A DNA stretch of 64,000 nucleotides from Trichomonas vaginalis G3 (Eukaryota > Parabasalia > Trichomonadida > Trichomonadidae), in contig NC_067207.1 of the NCBI RefSeq assembly GCF_026262505.1, positions 3,294,252 to 3,358,251 of the forward strand. The letters are read 5' to 3'. The translations under genes and the position numbers were made by a program. How positions within the stretch are numbered: the stretch's first letter is position 1; each line of letters opens with the position of its first letter. Positions 1 through 10,735 of the stretch are shown piece by piece. Below the pieces are notes generated by a model. That model did no database searches. It saw only the letters and a program-made list of their open reading frames with translations, and was not told where the DNA came from.

Positions 1-1
1 A

Positions 2-907
2 GAACAAGCTTTTAACAACATTAAATCAACAAATATTGAACTCGTAAACGATGGTCTTGGACTTCTTACCGGAGTTATTCATAACATTGCTGTTTATAAT
101 TATTTTATTGAAAATAACGGTTTAGATATTATCTTCCAACTCGATAATCGTACTTTTATACCAATATTCCTACGAAAACTCTTCAAATTATGGAGTAATG
201 ACAAGAATAATTCAGAAAATGACTTTAGATCTTCAGTTTATCATAGAACAGTCCCCTTTATCTATCAATTTTTAGATTCACGATATTCGGTTGTTAAGAA
301 TCGTACGTTTAATGTCTTGCGTGTCCTTAAAAAACGAGGAATTGAAGTAGATCCGAACGAAATCATCAATAGATTGCCCAATTTACTACAAGACCCTTAC
401 AATGCTGTGATTGCCGCAGCTTTGACATACATTCGCAAAGTCCCTGAAGTTTCTCAAGAATTATTCAAACAATTAATAGAAGTTAGTAATAAAAATCAGA
501 AAATAGGTATCGAAGTCTTTAAGTATCTCTATAAAAGAGTCGATACCTTGTCACAAGAGAACATTTCTTTGTTAGTTGAAGCTTTACTCGAAGCAGCTAC
601 AAATGGCCCAGCAAAACTCGGTGAATACGCTTTACCAATCCTTACAGAACTCACCACAGCTAATAATATTTGGGATGAAAGACTTATCGACGCTTATATG
701 AAATTCCTTCAAGAACCAAGGACGATCAAAGTTTCTATTGAAGGGCTTTGTAAGTGCCTTGAAATTTCTGAGGGATCAGGGCATAATCAGGATGTTATTG
801 ATCGTTTATCTGAATATACTGATATCTTCTCAGAATTAATGCAAAATGATGATGAAGTTGTATCCCATTTTAGCTCACAGATATTAGAGAGGCTAGAACA
901 ATTATAG
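2..907 (+). CDS. Helical (ARM/HEAT-like) repeat protein, C-terminal part
   Basis: The frame is open from base 2, so the gene starts outside the window; 301 codons are visible and end at TAG 905-907. There is no in-frame ATG near the left edge. The protein is made of repeated amphipathic helices (for example around SLLVEALLEAATNG and YALPILTELTTANN), as in armadillo/HEAT scaffolds. The style resembles the C-terminal half of the TKL kinase at 50608-53934, so this may be the tail of a similar kinase-plus-ARM protein; that is inference. No catalytic motif is visible. The helical-repeat call is moderately secure; the parent protein is unknown. Confidence 0.6.
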   Translation, partial: EQAFNNIKSTNIELVNDGLGLLTGVIHNIAVYNYFIENNGLDIIFQLDNRTFIPIFLRKLFKLWSNDKNNSENDFRSSVYHRTVPFIYQFLDSRYSVVKNRTFNVLRVLKKRGIEVDPNEIINRLPNLLQDPYNAVIAAALTYIRKVPEVSQELFKQLIEVSNKNQKIGIEVFKYLYKRVDTLSQENISLLVEALLEAATNGPAKLGEYALPILTELTTANNIWDERLIDAYMKFLQEPRTIKVSIEGLCKCLEISEGSGHNQDVIDRLSEYTDIFSELMQNDDEVVSHFSSQILERLEQL

Positions 908-1069
908 ATTTTATATATTATTTTAATAGAGAATAAAAATCATGAAATTTTTCTTTCATTTTATAACTTTTTCGTATGTAATAGAAAATTAAAATCTTGG
1001 TAGATGTTTTTTTGTAGAAAAAAAATTTATTGTAGATCAAGAATTTAGTAAAATGAATAAGTGTCGTAT

Positions 1070-1525
1070 TTACTGAACTTTCTCGCAGACACCACCAGCA
1101 GCCTTGATCTTCTTCTCAGCTTCCTCAGAGAAGTCCTTAGCGCGAACAACGAATGGGATCTTTGGAAGTTCACCACGAGCAAGAACTTTGAAGAAACCGT
1201 TCTGGACGCAGTCGATAACTGGGACAGCATCGCCCTTCTTGGCAGCAGCAGCCTTGACGCGAACTTCTTCTGGAACAAGTGTCCAAAGCTTATCAACGTT
1301 AATTGTTGGCTCATACTCGTCAGCACGGTTCTTCATGAGGTGGAGATGGCGCATACCAACCTTGCCGAAGTAACCTGGGTGGAAGCGGTCGAACCATGTT
1401 CTCTGATGGTGCTGACCACCAGCACGACCGTGGCCACCTGGCGAAACACGGTGCTTACCGACACGACCGAAACCCATAGAGACTTGACCACGGAGTTTTC
1501 TGCTCTTGTGGAAACGAGTTGGCAT
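1070..1525 (-). CDS. RPL27A: 60S ribosomal protein L27a (uL15)
   Basis: A 151-aa protein of the large ribosomal subunit. The N-terminus [13 protein letters not shown], the Gly/His/Arg-rich stretch [11 protein letters not shown] and the segment [10 protein letters not shown] are typical of eukaryotic L27a, and the length matches the family. The frame extends nine codons upstream of this ATG, but MPTRF is the conserved eukaryotic start. Just upstream lies CCTTT (1532-1536) in a pyrimidine-rich tract instead of a TCA initiator. The stop codon is followed by A, giving UAAA, the tetranucleotide described as a polyadenylation signal overlapping stops in Trichomonas. GC content and codon use are markedly higher than in the neighbours, as expected for a highly expressed gene. 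Confidence 0.95.
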   Translation of the reverse strand: MPTRFHKSRKLRGQVSMGFGRVGKHRVSPGGHGRAGGQHHQRTWFDRFHPGYFGKVGMRHLHLMKNRADEYEPTINVDKLWTLVPEEVRVKAAAAKKGDAVPVIDCVQNGFFKVLARGELPKIPFVVRAKDFSEEAEKKIKAAGGVCEKVQ

Positions 1526-2027
1526 TAGAAAAAAGGATCGCCCAAACCGCACTCAATTTCTATCGTCTTCAAGACAAACTAAATTTTTTTACGGAAAAAG
1601 ATTGCAAATTTAATGAAGCTTCAGTGCGTACATCATTGTTCGTAAGCAAAATTATCGTTTTTCAAGAAAAATTCGAAATGGTCAATCTAATTTTATTGGA
1701 TATCTTGCCGTAATATGATATTCATTGAAAGCAAACAAAGTTTAGTTAACTCATTTACTTTTTAACCTGAAATTTGAACTTTTGAAAATATTCAATTTTA
1801 CAAAAGCAGTCCCAAGATACTATAGCGATTAAATCTATTTACTAGATCATAAAAAGGTTTCAAATCCTAAAGAGATGATCATAGAAAAGGTTGATTTAGG
1901 AAAAATATTCAAAATTGAATTTAAAAGTAAAACCAGATTATGCAAATCTGTTTAGCTCAATGAATCAGAATTATTTGAAAAAAAATGAAGTTGATTCTAA
2001 GACCAACCTTGAAATAGTAGGTATTGT
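1526..2027. other. Intergenic spacer between the two ribosomal genes
   Basis: The spacer of about 500 bases lies upstream of RPL27A and downstream of RPS11, both on the minus strand. Besides the CCTTT start element I see no coding frame with family features; short frames here are chance. Confidence 0.6.
1532..1536 (-). promoter_or_regulatory. CCTTT (M5-like) start element of RPL27A
   Basis: CCTTT lies 6 bases upstream of the RPL27A ATG within the run CCTTTTTTCT. In T. vaginalis a motif called M5 (CCTTT) is described as overlapping the transcription start and replacing the initiator. No TCA-Py-W motif is present in this position. The match is short; support comes from the same arrangement at the other ribosomal gene in this window. 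Confidence 0.5.
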
Positions 2028-2495
2028 TTAGAAGACACGGAATTGTCTCTTGTCAGCACCGACAGCGGCTGGCTTAACGTGGATAACGTTGAAGTGGACT
2101 GTCTTGGAGAGTGGGCGGCACTCAGCGACTGTAACAAGATCACCTTCCTTGACGAGGAAAGCTGGGGAAATGTGAGCTGGGATCTTTGTGTGGCGCTTCT
2201 CGAAACGCTTGTACTTGCGGATCCACTGAAGGTAGTCGCGGCGGATGATGATTGTGCGGCGCATCTTTGTAGAAACGACGACACCACGGAGGACACGGCC
2301 ACGGATGGAGACTGTGCCTGTGAATGGGCACTTGGCATCGATGTACTCACGCTCTTCAGCTGTCTTTGGTGTTTCGATCTTAAGACCGATGGACTTGACG
2401 TAGCGCTGCTTCTTCTCAGCGTTAGCATGCTTCTTGGAAGCAAGGAAAAGTTGTGGCTGCTTCTGGAAGGCACGCTCTGTCTGAACTGTGGACAT
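2028..2495 (-). CDS. RPS11: 40S ribosomal protein S11 (uS17)
   Basis: A 155-aa small-subunit protein that binds the 5' region of 18S rRNA. Family features are visible: [12 protein letters not shown] near the N-terminus, [17 protein letters not shown] in the middle, and the OB-fold segment [21 protein letters not shown] near the C-terminus. Length matches eukaryotic S11. The ATG at 2495 ([14 protein letters not shown]) is chosen because the preceding in-frame codon is TTG. A CCTTT element lies 8 bases upstream. The stop reads UAAA. It shares strand, promoter type and codon bias with the neighbouring RPL27A, but spacing of about 500 bases argues against one transcript. Confidence 0.95.
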   Translation of the reverse strand: MSTVQTERAFQKQPQLFLASKKHANAEKKQRYVKSIGLKIETPKTAEEREYIDAKCPFTGTVSIRGRVLRGVVVSTKMRRTIIIRRDYLQWIRKYKRFEKRHTKIPAHISPAFLVKEGDLVTVAECRPLSKTVHFNVIHVKPAAVGADKRQFRVF

Positions 2496-2503
2496 CAAAA
2501 ACG

Positions 2504-2508
2504 AAAGG
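2504..2508 (-). promoter_or_regulatory. CCTTT (M5-like) start element of RPS11
   Basis: CCTTT occurs within GGCCTTTCGTTTTTG directly before the RPS11 ATG. Its position matches that at RPL27A and the published Trichomonas M5 motif. Function is inferred. Confidence 0.5.
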
Positions 2509-2570
2509 CCATGACTTTCGTAAACTTCAGAATTTTTTTGTGAATCTTGAAAAAAGAAAAAGAAAAGTTT

Positions 2571-2642
2571 AGGGGCAGGCCGGAATCGAACCGACTACCC
2601 AGGGATCTGCAATCCCTTGCTCTACCGGTGAGCTACTACCCC
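2571..2642 (-). tRNA. tRNA-Cys (GCA)
   Basis: A complete 72-nt cloverleaf on the minus strand. The acceptor stem pairs GGGGTAG with CTGCCCC (one G-T pair). The anticodon stem AGGGA/TCCCT encloses loop TTGCAGA, anticodon GCA. The T-arm contains GGTTCGATTCC. The discriminator base is T (U73), an identity element of tRNA-Cys. No intron and no encoded CCA. T-runs in the 3' flank (below 2570 on the minus strand) would serve as a Pol III terminator. Confidence 0.97.
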
Positions 2643-2941
2643 TTTTACATATATTTAATGTAATAATTATCCGTAATACATAAAAAACCTAACAATAACT
2701 TTTTCATTAGAAAATCTCTATTAGATCTGAGGTTCAATCTTAATAAGTATCAAATTACTTGATATCACTTTAGATCGATAAAAATAATTCTTACTCACAT
2801 CAAATTTGAATGAAATATCCACTCTATTCAAAAAATTATTTTAAAAATTCTATTTTCTTCAATTACCCAAAATAAGAAACAATATTTACTAATTCTATGC
2901 ATTGTTACAGTTGCATTCAATCAGTAATCAAAACTATATAC

Positions 2942-3991
2942 TCAACTACTTTCGTCATCATCAACAAGAGGTTGATTTGTTGATTTTTCGGAGTTTATAT
3001 GGACCTTCTGTTGGTCTTCAGTGTTTGTTGTATCATTATCATTACCGTTATCTGAATTGCTATTTCCAGTATGTTGGATTGGGAAGAAATAGACAGTAGA
3101 TGTACTCTTGATATTTGTGAGTTGGTTTTCTGTCTCATCGCCTGAAACTCTCTTCTTTGCCTTCATACTGACACAGATTAAAATTGCGACAGCGCCAACT
3201 ACAAATATGAAGCCACCAAATGCTATACCAATAATAGCACCTGTGGAAATACCATCAGAATCATAATAATACTTAGAAGGATCAATAAATTCGACAAATA
3301 AAATTGAATCATTATCAATTATTCCAGAAACAGTTACTTGTTGTGGAAGTTCACTGTATGTAGATGATAGTTTTATATAGCCTTGATTCAACTGAGAATC
3401 GGAAGACCAATGTGCAAATGCAAAGGTTGAAGTAAATTCTTCTGTCTGTGAATAATTCATCTTTAAACTATTTGATCCAAGCTCGTCATTTGTATAATTA
3501 AGTTCGTCATCAGGATCTAATCCAGATGTTGTAATAGTAAAGGTTAATTTTTGAGGATTTACGTAAAGGAGACAAATTTCTTGGTTATCAGCCATTGTAA
3601 TGTTTGCTTCTTCGCTAAAAGTTGATGTTGAACTCTTTATAATGTAAGGGGTTCCAGAACCGACATATGTAATCACATTCTTGCAATCAGAATATAAATC
3701 ACCATACTGAAATATTGTAAAATAGCATGTTTTTGCTACATTATTTGGATTTGTAACAGTAAATGATCCATTGTATGTTGTGAAGTTAAGACCAATTGTA
3801 TCATTACTTCCTAATATTGTATCTTGGGAAGCTTTGACTTGACCTGTAAAATCTTTTGGATTATGAAATATCAAAAACGTCTTCGGCTCAATATCAATGA
3901 CTATAAATTCACCACTTGCAATGTTGGTGCTATGGGAGCCTGATGAATATACCTCTGATTTTGAGCAGATCAGAAAGATGGATAGGAGCAT
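2942..3991 (-). CDS. Single-pass type I surface protein, unknown function
   Basis: A 349-aa protein. A short hydrophobic N-terminus (MLLSIFLICS) suggests a signal peptide. The ectodomain is Ser/Thr/Asn-rich with several N-glycosylation sequons. One strong membrane segment lies at about residues 251-274 (GAIIGIAFGGFIFVVGAV...), followed by basic SMKAKKR and an acidic, Asn/Ser-rich cytoplasmic tail of about 68 residues. I recognise no named domain; the beta-rich pattern of the ectodomain is compatible with an adhesion or receptor role but does not show one. The ATG is the first in frame. Upstream is TTCAATG, an imperfect initiator. Confidence 0.75.
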   Translation of the reverse strand: MLLSIFLICSKSEVYSSGSHSTNIASGEFIVIDIEPKTFLIFHNPKDFTGQVKASQDTILGSNDTIGLNFTTYNGSFTVTNPNNVAKTCYFTIFQYGDLYSDCKNVITYVGSGTPYIIKSSTSTFSEEANITMADNQEICLLYVNPQKLTFTITTSGLDPDDELNYTNDELGSNSLKMNYSQTEEFTSTFAFAHWSSDSQLNQGYIKLSSTYSELPQQVTVSGIIDNDSILFVEFIDPSKYYYDSDGISTGAIIGIAFGGFIFVVGAVAILICVSMKAKKRVSGDETENQLTNIKSTSTVYFFPIQHTGNSNSDNGNDNDTTNTEDQQKVHINSEKSTNQPLVDDDESS

Positions 3992-4350
3992 TGAATTAAA
4001 TTGTAAACTAATCCAAAATCTTTATAAATGTAAAAAAATACCATATGGCGTATTGATATAATGTTTGACTATTATGTTGAACGAAGTAATATTATTTAAT
4101 TTTCCTCAAAAACCATATTGAATTTTGATAAGAAAAATTTTTTGCCGAGATCGGCTCATATATTGGAATTATCTATATTTTTTCAAAGCTTACTTTCCGT
4201 TACATTTTCATTTAATGAGCCATGTATCATTCAAAAATATCTGAAATTTGAGAATAATACGTCAAAATTAAAAAACAACTCGATTTAGATTAATATCACG
4301 TCATAACTTAAATTCAGCTAAATTATAGTTAGGCAAAGTAAATTGTACAA

Positions 4351-4627
4351 TGGGGAGAAGCTTCCTAAACTTTTTAATCCCATAAATATGGTCATTATCT
4401 GGAATAAAGAGTTAAGCGTCATATGTCACTTTTTGTACTCAGGAAACATCGACTTTATGCGTTATGACTTTTCGATGAGGAAACAAGTGTTCACGTATTA
4501 TAAACTTCCTTATTCCAATAAACCGACCCTAAACATAATTAATTCTAAGCATGATAATGGTCTCTTTTCTATGATAACCAAATCAATTTGGTTATCATAG
4601 TAAAGCACCAAAAACTGGAATAGGAAT
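4351..4627 (+). repeat. Left inverted arm
   Basis: This copy is inverted at 5836-6112. It contains a 70-codon frame (MVIIWNKELSVICHF...) that is also present, identical, in the other arm on the opposite strand. The frame ends inside the hairpin and resembles no family I know, so it is listed as repeat rather than gene. Confidence 0.85.
4569..4600. repeat. Perfect 15-bp hairpin in left arm
   Basis: CTATGATAACCAAAT, then CA, then its exact reverse complement. The same hairpin recurs at 5863-5894. Confidence 0.9.
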
Positions 4628-5835
4628 CGGCAATATGGAATCATGAAGCAACTCCGATAAAATAAATATGGAACATTCATACATCCATTCCCTATTTTTA
4701 ACCATATTATATTTTCAAACAAAATTCTCGTACTATTTTCAATAAAATTTGCATAACCTTGTTATTACTCTTAGGCGAAAGATGATTTTAATGTTAATTT
4801 TATAGAAGAACTTTTAATGCATAATAAAATAAACATTTCCTATAAATTTAGACTTAAAACGGTGACAATAAACAAGCTTTAGTCTAGAAATTAATTTTCT
4901 ACTACTATAAATGCATCTTTATCTTTAATTAGAAAAAAATTTATCAATTTTATTATCCAGATGAAAAAAGAAGTGACATATGATATTTTATCTAATTTAA
5001 AATCTTTTATTGATTGTTTTTAAAAACTTTGCATTTTGTATGAGTATTTCATGTTTAAATCAGTATAAATACGCAAAATACTTATGAAATTCCAGCTGTT
5101 ATTCAGTACTATTCATTTTTCAGCAATCATTAACTGTGGAAGAGTATGGCAAACGTTCGATAATGATCATGTATACTCAGATCATCAAGAATGAATTAAA
5201 GTCAATGCAGGGAAATGGATAATCCGATTAAAAACCCCAAAAAGGAAAAAGATATTATATGAACGTCTCACAAATGGTTAGTACTAAGCTCTTTCCTGAT
5301 GATTGAATATTCTTTCATATTTTTGTATATTGTAAGGGATTTTCTCCCCAAATATATAATACCTTCCTTATAAACGATCTACTTTCTTTGAATACAAGTA
5401 TAATTTTACATTTTAGGAAAAAAATTTATTTTTTCAAATTTATCTTATAACAATAGAGATTTATATATGTGTGTGTCAATATAGGCTTTAGTGGTATAAA
5501 ATTGGGTAGATTTTGTTTTATTTTGAGTAAAAAATTCAAAAAATACTACCTCATTTTGCGTGCAAAGGAATAGTCAGAGCTATTTAATAACATTTTACGA
5601 ATGAACTATGGAATTACTATAACTTTTGAAGAAATTTCAAAGTTAATAGAAGATTGTATTTTAGAAATCAGCTAAAAGAATGATGTGCATGCATCAAGCG
5701 TTAAAGTATCCTAATCAGAATATAGTAATATACAATGATTAGCAAAGCAGATTTGAATCGGCAAGAAGAGTTGTTTAAAAAATCAGTTGAGTCTTCTCTA
5801 GTTTCCACACTGCCTATTCCTGTTTAAGTGCGGTT

Positions 5836-6112
5836 ATTCCTATTCCAGTTTTTGGTGCTTTACTATGATAACCAAATTGATTTGGTTATCATAGAAAAGA
5901 GACCATTATCATGCTTAGAATTAATTATGTTTAGGGTCGGTTTATTGGAATAAGGAAGTTTATAATACGTGAACACTTGTTTCCTCATCGAAAAGTCATA
6001 ACGCATAAAGTCGATGTTTCCTGAGTACAAAAAGTGACATATGACGCTTAACTCTTTATTCCAGATAATGACCATATTTATGGGATTAAAAAGTTTAGGA
6101 AGCTTCTCCCCA
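5836..6112 (-). repeat. Right inverted arm
   Basis: Reverse complement of 4351-4627 at full length, including the hairpin at 5863-5894. The flanking base runs (TTTTTTTT after 6113) do not match the left flank. Confidence 0.85.
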
Positions 6113-7187
6113 ATTTTTTTTCAAGCTTACTACCATAAAAAATTTATCAACGATTTATGATCGAGCGCAATATCAATACTAGTTGTTTTTGATAAAGCAT
6201 ATCCTTACCAGTTAAAACGCATGCAAATGATGGTGATAATGTCCTAAATATTTCGTCGAACACAATAATTCCGTTCATAAATATGATTTGAATGTTTCCC
6301 CATATTGGCTACCCATTGTATTATTCTGGATATGAATAGAAAGCATTAATTCCATAGGATACAAGGAATGATTTTTGATGGATCTGCTCTCTTGCTTAAT
6401 TTATAAACAATATCTAGGTTTGTATTTTTTGTTATGTTTCCGTGGACCAAATTGAAATTCGCTCCTTAATTAACATTTCAAGAGCAAGCATATTAGCAAT
6501 GAAGCATAAAAATACAATATATTTAATCTATAATTTAAAATTTGATCTGGGGTTATTTCCTTTTTGAACATTTATATAATCATTTATTCGAGATTTGATC
6601 AAAATGTAATTTGAAGTAGAATATTGTGTAAATTTTGTAAATGTACAGGAATTTAAGAGATTTATTTATAAAATAGCTTATAATAACATATTTTTGAGGA
6701 AAATATTTTAAAAATTAAGCAGTAATTGGTTTTAATATAGAAAAATAATAAGAACAGTTTATTATACTACAACACAAAAACAAAAGAGCCGAGTTAAACT
6801 AAATCCGTTTCACTCGATTTGACAATAGGAAAAAACATCATGGATAAAACAAAATTAATTAGTAAATATTCATTGGTGATCTCATTTAAGTCAAATGAAT
6901 CAGTTTTCTTTGTTATCTTCTCGGAAATGATTTCGCATCATATATTCGAATGAAATCATGGTATTTTCTGATCGATTTACCAATATCCTTCGATAACTAA
7001 ATGATTTGCATTAAATAAATCTATTATTATTGCTTTTTTGAACAAAATATGAAATTGAATTTGTTAAAAATCCAAAATCATTCAGTAATAGCGAGAGTAT
7101 CAACAGTACTCTAATATTAAGCGAACTACGAAGCATAATCGTTGCGAAATTAAAAATAATAATGGAAAATTTTCGAAAAAAATTCGG
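6113..7187. other. AT-rich spacer
   Basis: About 1.1 kb downstream of the kinase gene with no supported coding frame and no repeat that I recognise. Confidence 0.5.
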
Positions 7188-8282
7188 TCAAACGGGTCTA
7201 GATGTAATTCCATTGCAATGAGAAGGCTTCTTGAATAGTAATTGATTAGCTGTAACTCTCGCTGTTTGTCTTAATTGAGTTTTTTCGTTAGAATAGACTC
7301 CACCTAAGGATCGTTCGATTGGTCCGCATGTAACGCTTGCGCATTTATAAAGAGGAAGTTCCCCGAGGTAATTTGAACTTGTATCTCTATCGAAAAACTT
7401 ATCGACTTGTCTGAGGCTTACGGAAAGCTTTTTTGGCGCTGTAACAGACTTATGAGAAGGAGCTGACTGTAACCATGGATGAGATAACGCTTGTTCGACG
7501 TTTAATCTTGTTTCTGGGTTTGGATCCATTAAACCACGAATGAATCTTTTTCCGAGCTCAGAAACATAAGATGGTATTGAGTAATCGGCTTTTTGAATTT
7601 GATCGAACAATTGAGATTGGTTTCTTTTTGTCCACGGTAATTGGCCTGTAAGCATTGCGAAACAGAGTACGCCGCAGCTCCACATGTCGCTCTTTCTGCC
7701 ATCATACGATCCACCTCTTATGCACTCAGGAGAAGCGTAACATGGAGATCCACATGGTGTTTCTGCAAGTCCAACAGCAGTTACGAATCTTGAAAGGCCA
7801 AAATCGGATATTTTTGCATGACCTTGCTCATCGAGTAGAATATTTTCTGGTTTGATATCGCGATGACAGATGCCAAGATTATGAACGTAACATAAAGCTT
7901 CAAGAATCTGTTTCATGTAATATTTTGCTTCTATTTCTGATAGTCTCTCATTTTCGATGATTTGCTCATACAGTTCTCCGTTGGAACAGAGCTCCATTAT
8001 GATATAATAATTATTTTCATCTTTGAATAAATCATATAATTGTACAATGCCCGGATGGTTTAGCTGACGGATTATTCTGATTTCGGTTTCGAATCTTTCG
8101 GATAAGTTTGAAGCAACTAATTTGTTTTTTGGAATAATTTTCGCAGCAAAAAGTTGCCCGGAAACAGAATCTTCCACAATCTTGACTACTGAGAAGGAAC
8201 CTTTGCCAATCGGACCCATGAATCTGTAATTCTCGAGAGTAGGGGGTGTAATAACATCATTCACGGGCTCCATATTTTGCAT
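7188..8282 (-). CDS. CAMK-like Ser/Thr protein kinase
   Basis: A 364-aa protein with a complete kinase domain at residues about 20-270. The glycine loop is GKGSFS (26-31), the ATP-anchoring lysine K48, the catalytic loop HRDIKPEN (140-147), the metal-binding DFG at 160-162, and the activation-segment end SPE at 184-186. The sequence around CGSPCYASPE and WSCGVLCFAMLTGQLPW is typical of the CAMK/AMPK-like group, abundant in trichomonads. The last 95 residues carry no named domain. A second ATG three codons in (MEPVND) is an equally good start. A three-codon upstream frame lies between a possible TCACTG initiator and the start, so promoter position is uncertain. Confidence 0.93.
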   Translation of the reverse strand: MQNMEPVNDVITPPTLENYRFMGPIGKGSFSVVKIVEDSVSGQLFAAKIIPKNKLVASNLSERFETEIRIIRQLNHPGIVQLYDLFKDENNYYIIMELCSNGELYEQIIENERLSEIEAKYYMKQILEALCYVHNLGICHRDIKPENILLDEQGHAKISDFGLSRFVTAVGLAETPCGSPCYASPECIRGGSYDGRKSDMWSCGVLCFAMLTGQLPWTKRNQSQLFDQIQKADYSIPSYVSELGKRFIRGLMDPNPETRLNVEQALSHPWLQSAPSHKSVTAPKKLSVSLRQVDKFFDRDTSSNYLGELPLYKCASVTCGPIERSLGGVYSNEKTQLRQTARVTANQLLFKKPSHCNGITSRPV

Positions 8283-10735
8283 GTTAAATTTTCATAAGTT
8301 TACAATTTTGTCTAAAAATTCTCAGTGAAAACTGCGGAGTGGTTTCGATAACTTTTCTTTTATATGATCATTGGGCATCATTTTAGACAAGAAATTTTCG
8401 CAAAGGGGTTTTCAAAATTTTCTCTCCCCATAAACCAAATTGTGTCATGTTTTCTTTCAATTTTTCACCAATCTTTATCTGCTGAATTTTCAATTGGAAT
8501 TAAAGCGCATCTCGATATTTTGATCGCAATAATAATTTTATAGTCGAATGTCTATATTACGAAATCCTTTCATTAATCTCTTTAAATTCCTAGTTCTTTA
8601 TCTACCAAACTGCGGATGTGCATATAAATATTAATTGTAAAACTGCAACTCTTCATTCTTATAGCATGATACCCCCTTACTGCAAAAAAAATTATCTCGA
8701 TTATTTTGGCATTTTAAATTAGACCGTTGAATGGTTTAAAGAAAAGGGGGGAACTCATTTTTTAGACCAAAAAAGTGGCACCTGAGTATATTGTTTCTGC
8801 TTTATCTGATCATTGAAACGGAATTGATCCACGTTATTAGTATGAAACAATGATATACTAGGGACTAAAGAATATTAGTATTACAAAAACCCAATTATTC
8901 GATGTTCAACTCATCATATCTTGCATTAAAGTTGATACCTTTATTTTTTCGAAATATTACAACAGTAGCAACCTTACGTATTACCAATGATAGCCAGAGT
9001 ACTACTTTGGCATAAAAAAATTAAAACGATATTAAAACAACAGATTGACTAGTCATTCTGGTATAGTATCATGCATACTACCAGGTGATAAAATCTCAAA
9101 TATCTTAGCTTAACTTCTGTTTGATTATGAGATACAGATCTAATGTTGCTTGTTTTGTAGCCATAGTCACTAACTAATAACATTATTATGATAAGAAGAC
9201 TAAGTGTGCGAGTTTAATATACATTTGATTCAGATTTATTATCGAAAATCAAATCACAATATATATCTTGAACTCATCTGTTAATAAAATCATGATATTA
9301 TTGATTGTTTTCTAGATGTTTACAATATTTTCTAAACATGTGAAGATATTCCTTAATTTGAACCAGAAATAATTTTAAATTACTAACAATGGATGGTTAG
9401 CTATATAGAATAATATATTATTTTTGATAGTAAACTATGACTGATTTATAATTTAGGAATATATTCTTCTTTTCTATATCTTTGAAAAATAGTTATATGA
9501 TTTTGCTGTATAAGTGATATATTTTAGTAGAAATATTATAGAATAGCAAAAATAAAAAGGTTTTGTCGATTTATAACACAATGAAAATGGTTTATTTCTC
9601 TCTAAATTATAAATTTTCAAAAAAATTAACCTCATTTTTCCAAAAAAAATCGAGAATTGAAAAAAACGTTATCATTTTCTAGAAAATTGCATAGGCTTTT
9701 TCTAAAATGAAAAAAATTTGGAGAAACTCACCAAGGAGAGCTTCATTCTAAGTGTCTAAAGCAATTGCTATCAGTCAAAAAAACCTCGAAAATTTTAAAT
9801 ATTGATATCGATTTTGATCAATCACTTAAAATCGATTGTTTGCAGTCGTTGTTATCACATATTATTAAATTCTAATATACTTGAACATACTACAAATTGT
9901 TTTTGAAACTTATCAACATTTCGCGCAATTTAACAATACTCCAACTCTCATACACAGTTCCCATTACCACAGTCTCATTTTAAGAAGAAATGATTAATAA
10001 AATCTAAGATCTAACAATTTAATTACCCAATTCGAATAATATTTTTAATTATAAATACTTATTTGTGCATGTTTTATATACAGATGTAGAAAGAAAAACG
10101 AATAAAGTGTTTCTTCAGAAAAATACCTGAAAGCACCCTAATCATTAAACAATTTACTTTTTTAGCATCGAATTTTGCTCGTCTTGAGCTATATTTTTCG
10201 TTTAATTTTCATAATACGATAATACATATGGGTTATCAAGTAAAGTATGGATATTTTAGAAGATGATAATATATCTCGAAATCAAACGAAAGTCATTCTA
10301 TGAGTCCATACACACTATTACTATACTTCATATGTCAAGCATAATGGGAACAATTTTGGTCGATACCTTTGTTGTCGACGAAGTTCCCCCCTTTTGTTTA
10401 AAGACATCATTATTCTAAACTCGTAGTGAATTATTTCACTAACCCATTTTCAAAAAGACATTTGTCAGAAATCGTCATCGACATTTAATGTCTTGTTCTT
10501 ATTTTTCAAAAATTAAGTGAAAATATGAAGAATAAACGCGAAAGACAATATATATCTTTTTTGTGCAGTTCCAATCTCCCGTCAGTTTTTCAATTTGAGA
10601 TGATTTCGATTGGATAGCATTTGAAACAGATTTATGTGAATATGGCGATATATACTTATTGAATCTTTAGGAGAAATATTTGCATAAAAGATAAAATCTA
10701 ATAAAATATACGTTTAAATTATTTTTTGGCCTCTT
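8283..10735. other. 2.4-kb gene desert, possible TIR element 8742-10395
   Basis: No coding frame is supported here. The only structure I see is an inverted pair: AAAAGGGGGGAACT at 8742-8755 and its reverse complement at 10382-10395. Each is flanked on its outer side, one base away, by TTTAAA (8735-8740; 10397-10402), and GACCAAAA recurs inside each end. This may mark a 1.65-kb non-autonomous element. The pair is short and low in complexity, so the call is weak. Confidence 0.35.

Larger units (their letters stand above)
4351..6112. mobile_element. Element with 277-bp inverted terminal arms, no transposase
   Basis: Arms at 4351-4627 and 5836-6112 are inverted copies, each 277 bases, and I could find no difference between them by eye. 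The outer ends read TGGGGAGAAGC. The 1.2-kb middle has no convincing gene. Each arm contains a 32-nt hairpin. The identical arms suggest recent origin or gene conversion. I could not find a clear target-site duplication, so the class is open: a non-autonomous long-TIR or foldback element is the best guess. Confidence 0.6.

Noticed and set aside
1045..1528. Several long frames opposite or overlapping RPL27A (for example 1061-1528 plus strand)
   Set aside because: They are shadows of the GC-richer ribosomal coding sequence; no family features.
2043..2543. A 166-codon plus-strand frame over RPS11
   Set aside because: Antisense shadow of a conserved gene.
4343..6075. The 70-85 codon frames in both inverted arms as genes
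   Set aside because: Identity is explained by the repeat; composition is AT-biased, the frame ends inside a hairpin, and no homology is recognised.
8742..10395. Calling the G-rich inverted pair a confirmed transposon
   Set aside because: Ends are short and partly homopolymeric; kept only as a weak candidate.
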